Below, in pieces: positions 51,331 to 60,006 of a stretch of 64,000 nucleotides of DNA (position 1 is its first letter; each line of letters opens with the position of its first letter). Source of the stretch: Christensenella sp. UBA1685 (lineage in GTDB: Bacteria; Bacillota; Clostridia; Christensenellales; CAG-138); assembly GCA_002320595.1 (NCBI GenBank), contig DCKB01000008.1:1-64000 (forward strand), written 5' to 3'. The notes under the pieces were generated by a model. It searched no databases. It was not told the DNA's origin and was given only the letters and a program-made list of their open reading frames with translations. Made by a program: the position numbers and the translations under genes.

Positions 51331-52353
51331 CTACATCCACTCCTTGGGCACAAACTTGCGCTCATAATCCGTGATCGCGTAACGATCCGTCATACAGGCG
51401 ATATAGTCCGCAGCCACGCGCTCCGCTCCATCCGCGGCAATGTGCCGCGTAAACTCCTCCGGCAACTCGTCCATATGCCGAAGGTAATACAGGAAAAGCT
51501 GCTCGACGACATGCTTTGCCTTCCCTTCCTCCTGCTTTGCGTCGCTGTCGCGGTATACACGTTCAAACATGAACGCGCGCAGCATGTCAAACTCCTCGCC
51601 GACTCGTTCCGACATGCGAATCTGCGGCCTGCCATAGCTCTGTGCAATCACATCCGTAATCATTGTATTGATGCGGCGCCCATGCGAATTGCCCAGCACG
51701 GTTACACAGCGTTTCGGCAGATCCTCCTCGTGCAGCACACCCGCGCGGATTGCATCGTCAATGTCGTGGTTAATGTAGGCGATACGGTCTGCAATGCTTA
51801 CCACGGCGCCCTCCAGGGTGCATGGCGTGCCGCTTTTCTTGTGGTTCACAATGCCGTCCCGCACTTCATAGGTGAGGTTCAGCCCCGTTCCGTTTTCCAG
51901 TTTTTCCACAACGCGCAAGCTCTGTACGTTGTGTTCAAAGCCGCCGGGCACCAAGCGGTCCAGCACGCTTTCGCCTGCATGGCCGAACGGCGTGTGACCC
52001 AAATCATGTCCGAGCGCGATTGCCTCTGTTAAATCCTCATTTAACCTAAGCCCGCGCGAAATGGTGCGTGCGATCTGGCTGACCTCCAGCGTATGCGTGA
52101 GGCGCGTGCGGTAATGGTCGCCCACCGGGGAAAGAAAAACCTGCGTTTTATGTTTCAAGCGCCGGAAGGATTTGCAGTGGATGATGCGGTCCCGGTCACG
52201 TACAAATTCTGTGCGGATCGGGCATTTTTCCATCGCGTATTCCCGGCCGCGCGTGTTCCTTGAAAGCATCGCATAGGGGGAAAGCGTTTGCGTTTCCAGT
52301 TCCTCCGCATGCTCGCGCAGGCTCCCGCTTTGGATTCTGTCTTCTTCCATCAT
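51331..52353 (-). CDS. dgt: dGTPase/dNTP triphosphohydrolase (HD domain)
   Basis: A 340-residue HD-superfamily enzyme releasing triphosphate from dNTPs, so it controls dNTP pools. Motifs are CKSFRRLKHKTQVF, RLTHTLEVSQIARTISRGL (first His), AIALGHDLGHTPFGHAGE (HD pair), and VSIADRIAYINHDIDD (last Asp). The C-terminal helical region is present. Two adjacent ATG codons (52353 and 52350) lie behind AGGAGG; the second has better spacing. It precedes dnaG, as in many Clostridia. Confidence 0.92.
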   Translation of the reverse strand: MMEEDRIQSGSLREHAEELETQTLSPYAMLSRNTRGREYAMEKCPIRTEFVRDRDRIIHCKSFRRLKHKTQVFLSPVGDHYRTRLTHTLEVSQIARTISRGLRLNEDLTEAIALGHDLGHTPFGHAGESVLDRLVPGGFEHNVQSLRVVEKLENGTGLNLTYEVRDGIVNHKKSGTPCTLEGAVVSIADRIAYINHDIDDAIRAGVLHEEDLPKRCVTVLGNSHGRRINTMITDVIAQSYGRPQIRMSERVGEEFDMLRAFMFERVYRDSDAKQEEGKAKHVVEQLFLYYLRHMDELPEEFTRHIAADGAERVAADYIACMTDRYAITDYERKFVPKEWM

Positions 52354-52538
52354 ATCCCTCCTTACTTGTTCTTTATTTGATTTTTCTGCATAAACGGGAA
52401 AAGTCCTTTTCCGATCTATGTCAAATTTGTGAAAAAACATGAAATAATGCTGAAAGACTTGCTTTTTTGTTTCATTTCCTCCTCCCGCTTTGTTTTCTGC
52501 GTTTCCATGCTTCCGGTTTGGCCGCCGTTTTTGCCGGA

Positions 52539-52735
52539 CAGCCTGTCGAAAAAGCCCGGGGGATTGTCAAGAGCCGCAGCCCTTGACTTGCAATCCGGCT
52601 TCGGCGACCTGTGCGCCGAAACGGATGAAACCCTCAGGGGTTCGTACTTTGCAGCTTTTGCCGCCCGCGAGCGTCAGCGAGAGGCAAATGCCAAGAAAAA
52701 CTCGAAAAAGTGGCCAAAGGCCACTTTTTCGACAC
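52539..52735 (+). repeat. Dispersed intergenic repeat, copy 1
   Basis: It shares ordered blocks with the reverse complement of 59818-59961: CAGCCTGTCGAAAA, GGATTGTCAA, GAGCCGCAGCCC, TTGACTT, TTTGCCGCCCG, GAGCGTCAG, GAGGCAAA, and the terminal hairpin TCGAAAAAGTGGCC...GGCCACTTTTTCGA. This copy carries about 50 extra bases in the middle. It lies just downstream of ppdK, hairpin end first. No open reading frame is shared between copies. Confidence 0.8.
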
Positions 52736-52740
52736 ACTCA

Positions 52741-52772
52741 ATCCGGCGCTGCCCTCAATGGCAGCGCCGGAT
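52741..52772. terminator. Hairpin after ppdK
   Basis: A perfect 13-base-pair stem ATCCGGCGCTGCC/GGCAGCGCCGGAT lies 20 bases after the ppdK stop. It has no U-tract of its own, but the repeat's hairpin with T5/A5 arms follows at once. Confidence 0.55.
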
Positions 52773-52792
52773 CCAATTGTTGGTGAACGCTT

Positions 52793-55420
52793 TTATTTGT
52801 TGCGGATATTCGCCTGAGCCGCTGCAAGGCGCGCGATCGGCACGCGGAACGGGCTGCAGGAAACATAATCCAGGCCCACCTTGTGGCAGAACTCAACGGA
52901 GGAAGGATCGCCGCCGTGTTCGCCGCAGATGCCGAGGTGGATGTCCGGGCGAGCCTGACGGCCCAGTTCGGCAGCCATCTTCACGAGCTTGCCCACGCCA
53001 ACCTGATCAAGCTTGGCGAACGGATCGTTCTCGTAAATCTTCTTGTCATAATATGCGCCAAGGAACTTGCCGGCGTCGTCACGGCTGAAACCGAAGGTCA
53101 TCTGGGTCAGGTCGTTGGTGCCGAAGGAAAAGAACTCGGCCTCGGTGGCGATCTGATCAGCGGTCAGCGCGGCGCGCGGAATCTCGATCATCGTGCCGAC
53201 CTTGTACTTCATCTGTACGCCGGCCTTTGCAAGTTCTTCATCAGCAGTCTTGACGACAACGTCCTTCACATACTTGAGTTCCTTGACTTCGCCCACGAGC
53301 GGGATCATGATTTCAGGAACCATGGTCCAGTCCTGATGCTTGGCCTGCACGTTGATGGCTGCACGGATGACGGCGCGGGTCTGCATGGCGGCAATTTCCG
53401 GGAAGGTAACAGCCAGGCGGCAGCCGCGATGGCCCATCATCGGGTTGAACTCATGCAAAGAGGCGATGATCGCCTTGATCTGCTCAACGGTCTTGCCCTG
53501 AGCCTTTGCCAGAAGCGCAATGTCCGCCTCCTCAGTGGGAACGAACTCGTGCAGCGGCGGGTCAAGGAACCGGATGGTGACCGGGCAGCCTTCCATGGCT
53601 TCGTAAATGCCCTCAAAGTCGCTCTGCTGCATCGGCAGGAGCTTTGCAAGCGCCGCTTCGCGCTCTTCCACGGTATCGGAGCAAATCATTTCACGGATGG
53701 CCGCAATGCGGTCGCCATCAAAGAACATGTGCTCGGTGCGGCAAAGGCCGATGCCCTCTGCGCCCAGCTCGCGCGCCTTGGCAGCGTCTTGCGGGGTATC
53801 CGCATTGGTGCGGACCTGCAGACGGCGATACTTGTCCGCCCAAGCCATGATGCGTCCGAACTCGCCGCCGATGGAAGCATCCATCGTCGGCATTGCGCCG
53901 TCGTAAATGTTGCCGGTGGAACCGTCAAGGCTCAGCCAGTCGCCCTCATGATAGGTCCTTCCTGAAAGCGTAAACTGTTTGTTTTCTTCATCCATGTTGA
54001 TCGCGGAGCAACCGGATACGCAGCATTTGCCCATGCCGCGGGCAACGACTGCCGCGTGGGAGGTCATGCCGCCGCGCACGGTCAGGATGCCCTGTGCAGC
54101 CTTCATGCCTTCGATGTCCTCCGGGGAGGTCTCCAGGCGAACGAGGACAACCTTTTCGCCGCGAGCGGCCCAGGCCTTTGCATCCTCCGCGCTAAAGACG
54201 ATCTTTCCGCAGGCAGCACCGGGAGACGCAGGCAGCGCCTTGCCGGCGGGCTTTGCATTCTTGAGCGCCTTGGTATCAAACTGCGGATGCAGCAGGGTAT
54301 CAAGGTTGCGCGGGTCAATCATGTTAACGGCTTCCTGCTCGGAAATCATGCCCTCGTCCACGAGGTCGCAGGCGATCTTCAGCGCGGCCTTTGCCGTGCG
54401 CTTTCCGTTGCGGGTCTGGAGCATGTAGAGCTTGTTGTTCTCAACGGTGAACTCCATATCCTGCATATCGCGGTAATGGTTTTCAAGGATCCCGCACACT
54501 TCCTGGAACTGCTTGAACGCAGCGGGGAACTTTTCAGCCATCTGCGCAATGGGCATCGGGGTGCGCACGCCGGCGACAACGTCTTCGCCCTGCGCGTTGG
54601 TCAGGAATTCGCCCATGAGTTCTTTTTCGCCGGTCGCGGGGTTGCGGGTAAACGCGACGCCGGTGCCGCAATCGTCGCCCATGTTGCCGAACGCCATCAT
54701 CTGGACGTTGACAGCGGTACCCCAGGAATAGGGGATGTCGTTATCGCGGCGATACACATTGGCGCGGGGGTTGTCCCAGCTGCGGAACACAGCTTTGATT
54801 GCGCCCATGAGCTGTTCCTTCGGGTCGGAGGGGAAATCGGTGCCGATCTTGGCCTTATATTCAGCCTTGAATTGGCCTGCGAGCTGCTTAAGGTCGTCCG
54901 CGGTAAGTTCCACATCCTGCGTGATGCCGCGTTCTTCCTTCATCTTATCGATGAGCTGCTCGAAATACTTCTTGCCCACTTCCATGACGACGTCGGAATA
55001 CATCTGGATAAAGCGGCGATAGCAGTCCCACGCCCAACGGGGATTGTTGGATTTTTTGGAGATGACGTCCACAACCGCTTCGTTCAGGCCGAGGTTGAGG
55101 ATGGTGTCCATCATGCCCGGCATGGAAGCGCGGGCGCCGGAACGGACGGAAACGAGCAGCGGGTTTTCAAGGTCGCCGAACTTCTTGCCGGTGATTCCTT
55201 CCAGCTTGCCGATGTATTCATAGATCTGATCCATGATTTCGTCGTTGATCTTCTCTCCGTCGGCATAATACTGCGTGCAGGCTTCGGTGGTGATGGTGAA
55301 GCCCTGCGGCACGGGCATGCCAAGGCCGGTCATTTCAGCAAGGTTTGCGCCCTTGCCGCCGAGGAGATTCCGCATGGTGGCGTTACCTTCACTAAAAAGG
55401 TATACGTACTTGTGTGCCAT
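52793..55420 (-). CDS. ppdK: Pyruvate, phosphate dikinase
   Basis: Interconverts PEP + AMP + PPi with pyruvate + ATP + Pi, a central step of PPi-linked glycolysis in anaerobes; 875 residues, normal length. The N-terminal nucleotide domain has GGKGANLAEMTGLGMPVPQG. The swivelling domain has phospho-His455 in GGMTSHAAVVARGMGKCCVS. The C-terminal PEP barrel has GAEGIGLCRTEHMFF, NPMMGHRGCRL and SFGTNDLTQMTFGFSRDD, with catalytic Cys in HLGICGEHGGDP. ATG with an upstream GGAGG-type site and promoter. Confidence 0.97.
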   Translation of the reverse strand: MAHKYVYLFSEGNATMRNLLGGKGANLAEMTGLGMPVPQGFTITTEACTQYYADGEKINDEIMDQIYEYIGKLEGITGKKFGDLENPLLVSVRSGARASMPGMMDTILNLGLNEAVVDVISKKSNNPRWAWDCYRRFIQMYSDVVMEVGKKYFEQLIDKMKEERGITQDVELTADDLKQLAGQFKAEYKAKIGTDFPSDPKEQLMGAIKAVFRSWDNPRANVYRRDNDIPYSWGTAVNVQMMAFGNMGDDCGTGVAFTRNPATGEKELMGEFLTNAQGEDVVAGVRTPMPIAQMAEKFPAAFKQFQEVCGILENHYRDMQDMEFTVENNKLYMLQTRNGKRTAKAALKIACDLVDEGMISEQEAVNMIDPRNLDTLLHPQFDTKALKNAKPAGKALPASPGAACGKIVFSAEDAKAWAARGEKVVLVRLETSPEDIEGMKAAQGILTVRGGMTSHAAVVARGMGKCCVSGCSAINMDEENKQFTLSGRTYHEGDWLSLDGSTGNIYDGAMPTMDASIGGEFGRIMAWADKYRRLQVRTNADTPQDAAKARELGAEGIGLCRTEHMFFDGDRIAAIREMICSDTVEEREAALAKLLPMQQSDFEGIYEAMEGCPVTIRFLDPPLHEFVPTEEADIALLAKAQGKTVEQIKAIIASLHEFNPMMGHRGCRLAVTFPEIAAMQTRAVIRAAINVQAKHQDWTMVPEIMIPLVGEVKELKYVKDVVVKTADEELAKAGVQMKYKVGTMIEIPRAALTADQIATEAEFFSFGTNDLTQMTFGFSRDDAGKFLGAYYDKKIYENDPFAKLDQVGVGKLVKMAAELGRQARPDIHLGICGEHGGDPSSVEFCHKVGLDYVSCSPFRVPIARLAAAQANIRNK

Positions 55421-55526
55421 CGATTTAATTTACCTCCATATAATATAATCAAATTGGACCATATTCAGCGGGTGGAATACCACGCATCAAAAATATGCGT
55501 TCTTCAAAATTCCACACGCACCAGTT

Positions 55527-55555
55527 ATTATATCCTTTTTCTTCAAATTAAGCAA
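55527..55555 (-). promoter_or_regulatory. Promoter of ppdK
   Basis: Minus strand TTGCTT, 17-base spacer, TATAAT, giving a leader of about 100 nt before the ATG. Confidence 0.6.
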
Positions 55556-55661
55556 TGAATTTGTAATTCCTTATGCAGGAAATCCTGCGGAAAAGTTGTT
55601 ATGTTGCAACATTGAATCATAATTTGAACTTATAGGCGACGCATCCTGCCCGCATGCAGCC

Positions 55662-56402
55662 TCACAGGCAGGAAAGTGCCTTAAACCGCCGCTCCAGCAC
55701 ATGCTCAGCGTAGCCGTTTACAGCATGCTTCAGCTCGTTTCGGACGCGTTCCGGCAGGCGAACCCTTCCCATTTCCGCATCGGGGAGCATCAACATGCGC
55801 CTGAGCGCTTCAAGGGAAAGCGCAGAAATAGGAACTGCGTCTGTCCCAAAGCCATGCGTGCAGGCAGAACAGAGCGCGCCGCCCGCAGCAGCCGAAAAGT
55901 GCAGTTCACGCGCGGCGCGCAGGTCGCACCCGCAGGCAGCGCACCGCGTGACCGCCGGGCTGTACCCAAGCGTTTGCAGGCAGCGCGCAGCAAAGCAAAG
56001 CGCCATATCAAGCGGCGCACACTCCGAATAGGCGGTAAAGCTCAACGCATAAAGCAAAAGCGACAGCAGCGCCTCGTTCGGCTGCTCCGCAGCCGTTCCC
56101 TCATTGATGAGGGAAAGCATGTACGCTCCTGCGGAAAAGCGTTCCACATCCTCGCGAAGCGGATAAAAGGGTTCGCGCACATCACAGGATTCCACGGTAT
56201 ATTTTTCCCGGTTCAGGAACAGGACGAACTCTCCCGAAACGAACAGCTCACTCGCCGGCAAAAGCTGGCTTTTCGGGCGGCGGCAGCCGCGCGCGGCAGC
56301 GGAAATCAGCCCCCTCTCCCGCGTGAAAAGCGTCAGGATGCGGTCATTGTCGCGGTAATTCGCATACCGTGTCACGATGCCGTTTACGGTAATAAGTGCC
56401 AT
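55662..56402 (-). CDS. recO: DNA repair protein RecO
   Basis: A 246-residue recombination mediator that helps load RecA on SSB-coated DNA. The N-terminal OB fold (ITVNGIVTRYANYRDNDRIL TLF, GLISAAARGCRRPKS) precedes a helical domain and a zinc finger (TRCAACGCDL ... GALCSACTHG). The ATG at 56402 is four bases after GGAGG. It is divergent from the tiny yqzL-like gene; in Bacillus these two are neighbours on the same strand. Confidence 0.93.
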   Translation of the reverse strand: MALITVNGIVTRYANYRDNDRILTLFTRERGLISAAARGCRRPKSQLLPASELFVSGEFVLFLNREKYTVESCDVREPFYPLREDVERFSAGAYMLSLINEGTAAEQPNEALLSLLLYALSFTAYSECAPLDMALCFAARCLQTLGYSPAVTRCAACGCDLRAARELHFSAAAGGALCSACTHGFGTDAVPISALSLEALRRMLMLPDAEMGRVRLPERVRNELKHAVNGYAEHVLERRFKALSCL

Positions 56403-56492
56403 CCGGCCTCCATGGGAAAGATTTTCCGTTCATGGTCCTGGCCCTCCTGCGGAGATACTAAAGCCGTATCATACCGCAAAGGAGCAACCGTC

Positions 56493-56633
56493 ATGGATAA
56501 GAGCAGCACGCCCAACAACGCCCGCGCCCTTTGGGAGGCATTTCAGCAAACCGGCCGCGTCAGCGCATATATCGCCTACCGCAGCGCCCTGCGCCGAGAG
56601 CGGGAAACAGAGGACGGCGGAGCCCGGAATTAA
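56493..56633 (+). CDS. YqzL-like small protein
   Basis: A 46-residue protein containing ALWEAFQQTGRVSAYIAYRS, matching the WxxFxxTGxxxAYLxY pattern of YqzL, a tiny conserved protein of unknown function next to recO in Bacillota. The ATG is eight bases after GGAG. The stop overlaps the convergent cyclase gene by four bases. It is short, but the match and the recO neighbour make it credible. Confidence 0.7.
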   Translation: MDKSSTPNNARALWEAFQQTGRVSAYIAYRSALRRERETEDGGARN

Positions 56634-57268
56634 TCCACAAACGCTACGGCGCGCACCGGCGCGCCGTCCGCATTTTCGTATTTCAGCGGAAGCGCTGCAA
56701 AGCGGAACGCGCGGCCAATAAGCCCCTCGAGATTCGTCAGGTTTTCCACAATAACAAGCCCCGCGCCAAGCACGATGCGGTGCATGGGCAATTCAAAGCT
56801 GTCGATCGGATCGATGGAGATCGCATCAACGCCGATCCCCTTTTTCCCGGCTGCGCAATAACGCATCACATCCGCATCAAACGCAGGGTACGCGCCAAAG
56901 TAGCGTCCATCGTTCCAAAGGCGGCTCCAGCCCGTATAAAATAGCAGGAATTCCGCTTCATCTGCCGCCGCGCGCACGTTTTGAATGCGCCGCATCGTAA
57001 TCCGTCCGTCCTCTCCCGCATCGGAGCAGTCCACCACGCATGCCTTTCCCGTGAATTTTTCAGCGGGCAGTGCATCCAGCGTCGGAGCGCCGGGAAAAAT
57101 GTGTGCGGGCGCATCCATATGCGTGCCGGTATGGGAATACATACGGAGGAGCGTCTCCTTAAAGCCATCCTTTTCAATGGTATTCGTCTGTGTCAGTTTT
57201 GGTTGTTCCGTTCCCGGATAAACCGGCATTGTTTCGCCGATCGTCTGCGTCAGGTCCATTACATGCAT
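56630..57268 (-). CDS. Cyclase family protein (kynurenine formamidase-like)
   Basis: A 212-residue metal-dependent hydrolase of the KynB/cyclase family. The metal motif is HxGTHxDxPxH, seen as SHTGTHMDAPAHIF, with a second conserved segment GIGVDAISIDP. The start MHVMDLTQTIGETMPVYPG is typical. Many members cleave N-formyl or cyclic amide substrates; no tryptophan-degradation genes are nearby, so the substrate is open. The ATG at 57268 is five bases after GAGGAG; codons further upstream are not plausible. Confidence 0.88.
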   Translation of the reverse strand: MHVMDLTQTIGETMPVYPGTEQPKLTQTNTIEKDGFKETLLRMYSHTGTHMDAPAHIFPGAPTLDALPAEKFTGKACVVDCSDAGEDGRITMRRIQNVRAAADEAEFLLFYTGWSRLWNDGRYFGAYPAFDADVMRYCAAGKKGIGVDAISIDPIDSFELPMHRIVLGAGLVIVENLTNLEGLIGRAFRFAALPLKYENADGAPVRAVAFVD

Positions 57269-57415
57269 AGCCGCTCCTCTTTTCCATAACGTTAATTTCT
57301 TGTTTAGTATACACCATAAGATGCCGTTTTTCCATTGAAACCGGCGCTGCTGTGTTGTACAATGCCAACAGAAGCTCTTCATCCTTCAATTTCATATCTC
57401 AGGAGGTAACGCAAA

Positions 57416-58606
57416 ATGGACCCCAACCGAATCCGCGCCGCGATCGACGGGATTTATGATGAAATTATCGCTCTGCGCCGCGACATCCACATGCATCCGG
57501 AGCTTTCGCAGCAGGAAGAGCGCACAATGCATGTGATCAGCGATCGCCTTGCCGCGCTCAATATTCCGCATGAAACCAACGTGGCTGGCTATGGCGTCGT
57601 CGCTACGATCGGTTCCCCTTCGGCCAAGTATGCCATTGGGATCCGTGCCGATATCGACGCGCTTCCCATCCAGGAAGAAAACGACGTTCCCTATGCCTCA
57701 AAGGTTCCGGGCGTAATGCATGCCTGCGGGCATGACGTCCACACAGCGATCCTCCTCGGCGCCGCGCAAATTCTCAAAAGCATGGAAGCGGAGCTGCCCG
57801 GCGCAGTGAAGCTCTTTTTCCAGCCGGCCGAGGAAACGGTTGGCGGCGCGCACGGAATGATCGAACATGGCTGCCTGAAAAATCCCTGCGTCACACGCGT
57901 GATGAGCCTCCATGTGGATCCGAATTACGAAACCGGCAAGGTGCTTGTCTGCAACGGAAAGATGAACGCTTCCACAACGGAGCTTTCCATCACCGTGAAC
58001 GGCACCTCCTGCCACGGCGCGCACCCTGAAAAGGGCGTGGACTCCATCGTAGTGGCGGCACAGGTCATCAGCGCCCTCCAGAGCATCTCAAGCCGCTTCA
58101 GCGCGCCCACCACGCCTCTGATCGTAACGCTCGGAACGATCCATGGCGGAACGAAGGAAAACATCATCGCCGGCTCCGTTGAAATGCGTGGCACCATTCG
58201 CGCGCTGGATTTCGCAACGCGCGATTTTGTAAAAGCCAAGGTGAAAGAAATCGCGCAAGGCACTGCCGCCGCATTCGGCGCGACAGCCACGGTGGAAATG
58301 TCCGATGGATATCCTCCCCTTGTGAACGACCGCGCGACTTCGCAGCGCCTTTCGGAGGTTGCTCAGGCGGCGCTCGGCGCGGAAAATGTCGTTTTCATGG
58401 AAGAACCCAGCCTCGGCGCGGACGATTTTGCGTATTTCACCGAGGCTGTTCCCGGAACATATTTCAACATTGGAACCGCAACCCCCGGGAATCCTCAGCC
58501 GCAGATGTTGCACAGCGAAACCTTCTGCCCTGACGAACGCTGCATCAAAACGGGCATACTGCTTGAGGTCTTGGGAACGCTTGCATTTTTGGAGGACGAC
58601 AAATGA
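57416..58606 (+). CDS. M20 family amidohydrolase
   Basis: A 396-residue zinc aminoacylase/carboxypeptidase of the M20D (IAA-amino acid hydrolase/hippurate hydrolase) group. Metal residues lie in VMHACGHDVHTAILLG and FFQPAEETVGGAHGMI, and in the final MLHSETFC. The dimerisation domain lies between about 185 and 295. It probably removes N-acyl groups from amino acids or peptides. The ATG is eight bases after AGGAGGT. It overlaps the alanine racemase gene by ATGA, so both are coupled; an N-acyl-alanine or wall-peptide substrate is possible but unproven. Confidence 0.9.
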   Translation: MDPNRIRAAIDGIYDEIIALRRDIHMHPELSQQEERTMHVISDRLAALNIPHETNVAGYGVVATIGSPSAKYAIGIRADIDALPIQEENDVPYASKVPGVMHACGHDVHTAILLGAAQILKSMEAELPGAVKLFFQPAEETVGGAHGMIEHGCLKNPCVTRVMSLHVDPNYETGKVLVCNGKMNASTTELSITVNGTSCHGAHPEKGVDSIVVAAQVISALQSISSRFSAPTTPLIVTLGTIHGGTKENIIAGSVEMRGTIRALDFATRDFVKAKVKEIAQGTAAAFGATATVEMSDGYPPLVNDRATSQRLSEVAQAALGAENVVFMEEPSLGADDFAYFTEAVPGTYFNIGTATPGNPQPQMLHSETFCPDERCIKTGILLEVLGTLAFLEDDK

Positions 58607-59733
58607 GCTGCGCACAGATTTATACAGACCCTGCCGCGCTCCCGCGCGACACCTACGTTCAGGTTGACCTCGCCGCGCTTGCCAGCAACATGGATGCCAT
58701 TCGCGCCATGGTTGGCCCGGAGGTCGCCGTCATGCCGGTCATCAAAGCAAACGGCTACGGCCTCGGCGCGGTTGGTATTGCCCCGACGCTGCTTGCCCAC
58801 GGAGCATGCTGCCTTGCGGTCGCAACGCTGACCGAGGCGTTGGAACTGCGGGAAGCCTATCCGGATGCGCCGCTGTTCATCCTCGGCCATACGCCGGACA
58901 GGCTCCTTCCCGTCGTGGTGCGGGAATGCATTACGCAGACCATTTTTACCGCCGCACAGGGAAAACTGCTGAGCGAGGCGGCCTCCTGCCTTGGCACCCG
59001 CGCGAAAGTGCACCTCAAGGTGGATTCCGGCTTCCATCGCCTCGGCACGGAAAACGTGGAAGAACTTTTCTCCATTTGCAGGGAGCCGAACCTAGAAATT
59101 GAAGGCATTTTCTCCCACCTTGCCCTTGCGGGCGAGGAAGAGGATGCCCGACAATACGCCCGCTTCATGGCTGTCGTGGAAGCGCTTGAAGCGCGTGGCG
59201 TCTCCTTCCGCTATAAGCACCTCGCGGACAGTATCGCCGCCGTGGACTACCCGGAATACCGCATGAACATGATTCGCCCGGGCGCGCTCGTTTACGGCCT
59301 CAGAGGGTTCCACAAAGGATATGTGGAGGTGAAGCAGGCCGTGTCCTTCATAACGCGGATTTCCCAGCTTCATCGCATAAAAAAAGGCGAAGGCGTGGGA
59401 TATGATTATCTCTGGCGTGCGCCGGAAGATACGCTTGTCGGCACCGTTCCTTTCGGCTATGCAGACGGATACCCCCGCAACATGCGCGGCAAGGGCTACG
59501 TGACCATCCACGGGGTAAAATGCCCGCTCATCGGCGTGCTGTGCATGGATCAATGCATGGTGGATCTCACCGCTGTGCCGGATGCCCGGGAAGGTGACCT
59601 TGCGGTAATCTACGGTGACGGCACAAATAACACCATGAGCATTCAGGAGGCTTCCGAGCTTGCAGGCACAAACAAGAACGAGATCGTTGCCCGGCTGCTT
59701 CCCCGTCCGCCGCGCGTGTACATCAACGGCTAA
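58603..59733 (+). CDS. alr: Alanine racemase
   Basis: PLP enzyme interconverting L- and D-alanine for peptidoglycan; 376 residues. The PLP-binding lysine is K48 in MPVIKANGYGLGAVG. Other conserved parts are LKVDSGFHRLGTE, the catalytic-Tyr segment GEGVGYDYLWRAP, PFGYADGYPRNM and LCMDQCMVDLT. Its start overlaps the M20 stop (ATGA). It could also recycle D-Ala released by the D-aminopeptidase at 7264-8118. Confidence 0.95.
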   Translation: MSCAQIYTDPAALPRDTYVQVDLAALASNMDAIRAMVGPEVAVMPVIKANGYGLGAVGIAPTLLAHGACCLAVATLTEALELREAYPDAPLFILGHTPDRLLPVVVRECITQTIFTAAQGKLLSEAASCLGTRAKVHLKVDSGFHRLGTENVEELFSICREPNLEIEGIFSHLALAGEEEDARQYARFMAVVEALEARGVSFRYKHLADSIAAVDYPEYRMNMIRPGALVYGLRGFHKGYVEVKQAVSFITRISQLHRIKKGEGVGYDYLWRAPEDTLVGTVPFGYADGYPRNMRGKGYVTIHGVKCPLIGVLCMDQCMVDLTAVPDAREGDLAVIYGDGTNNTMSIQEASELAGTNKNEIVARLLPRPPRVYING

Positions 59734-59817
59734 CCTCAGAAACAGCTTGCGCAGCCGGTATGGCGGCGATGCGTTTCAAAGGCAGGCCTTCCCGGCATGC
59801 AGGATGGACTGCACCGC

Positions 59818-59961
59818 GTGTCGAAAAAGTGGCGAAAAGCCACTTTTTCGAGTTTTCACAGCGTTTGCCTCCCCTGACGCTCCCGGGCGGCAAACGCCGG
59901 AGCCGGAATGAAGTCAAGGGGCTGCGGCTCTTTGACAATCCCGGGGCTTTTCGACAGGCTG
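59818..59961 (-). repeat. Dispersed intergenic repeat, copy 2 (inverted)
   Basis: Reverse-complement relative of 52539-52735. It begins with the hairpin TCGAAAAAGTGGCGAAAAGC then CACTTTTTCGA and ends TTTTCGACAGGCTG, with the same ordered blocks between. It lacks the roughly 50-base middle insert of copy 1. It sits downstream of alr, again with the hairpin end facing the incoming gene, in the 59734-60006 gap between convergent genes. Confidence 0.8.
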
Positions 59962-60006
59962 AGGCTCCGCATAAAACCATGCGGAGCCTTGCTTTGGTTT
60001 GGATGC

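Larger units (their letters stand above)
52354..52792. other. Gene-free gap holding a dispersed repeat and hairpins
   Basis: About 440 bases between dgt and ppdK without a credible gene. It contains the repeat copy at 52539-52735, the hairpin at 52741-52772 and the dgt upstream region. No -35/-10 pair with normal spacing is convincing for dgt. Confidence 0.7.

Noticed and set aside
52429..53088. 219-codon plus-strand ORF across the repeat region
   Set aside because: It runs through the dispersed repeat and the ppdK 3' end, is Arg/Cys-rich, and has no domain or ribosome site.
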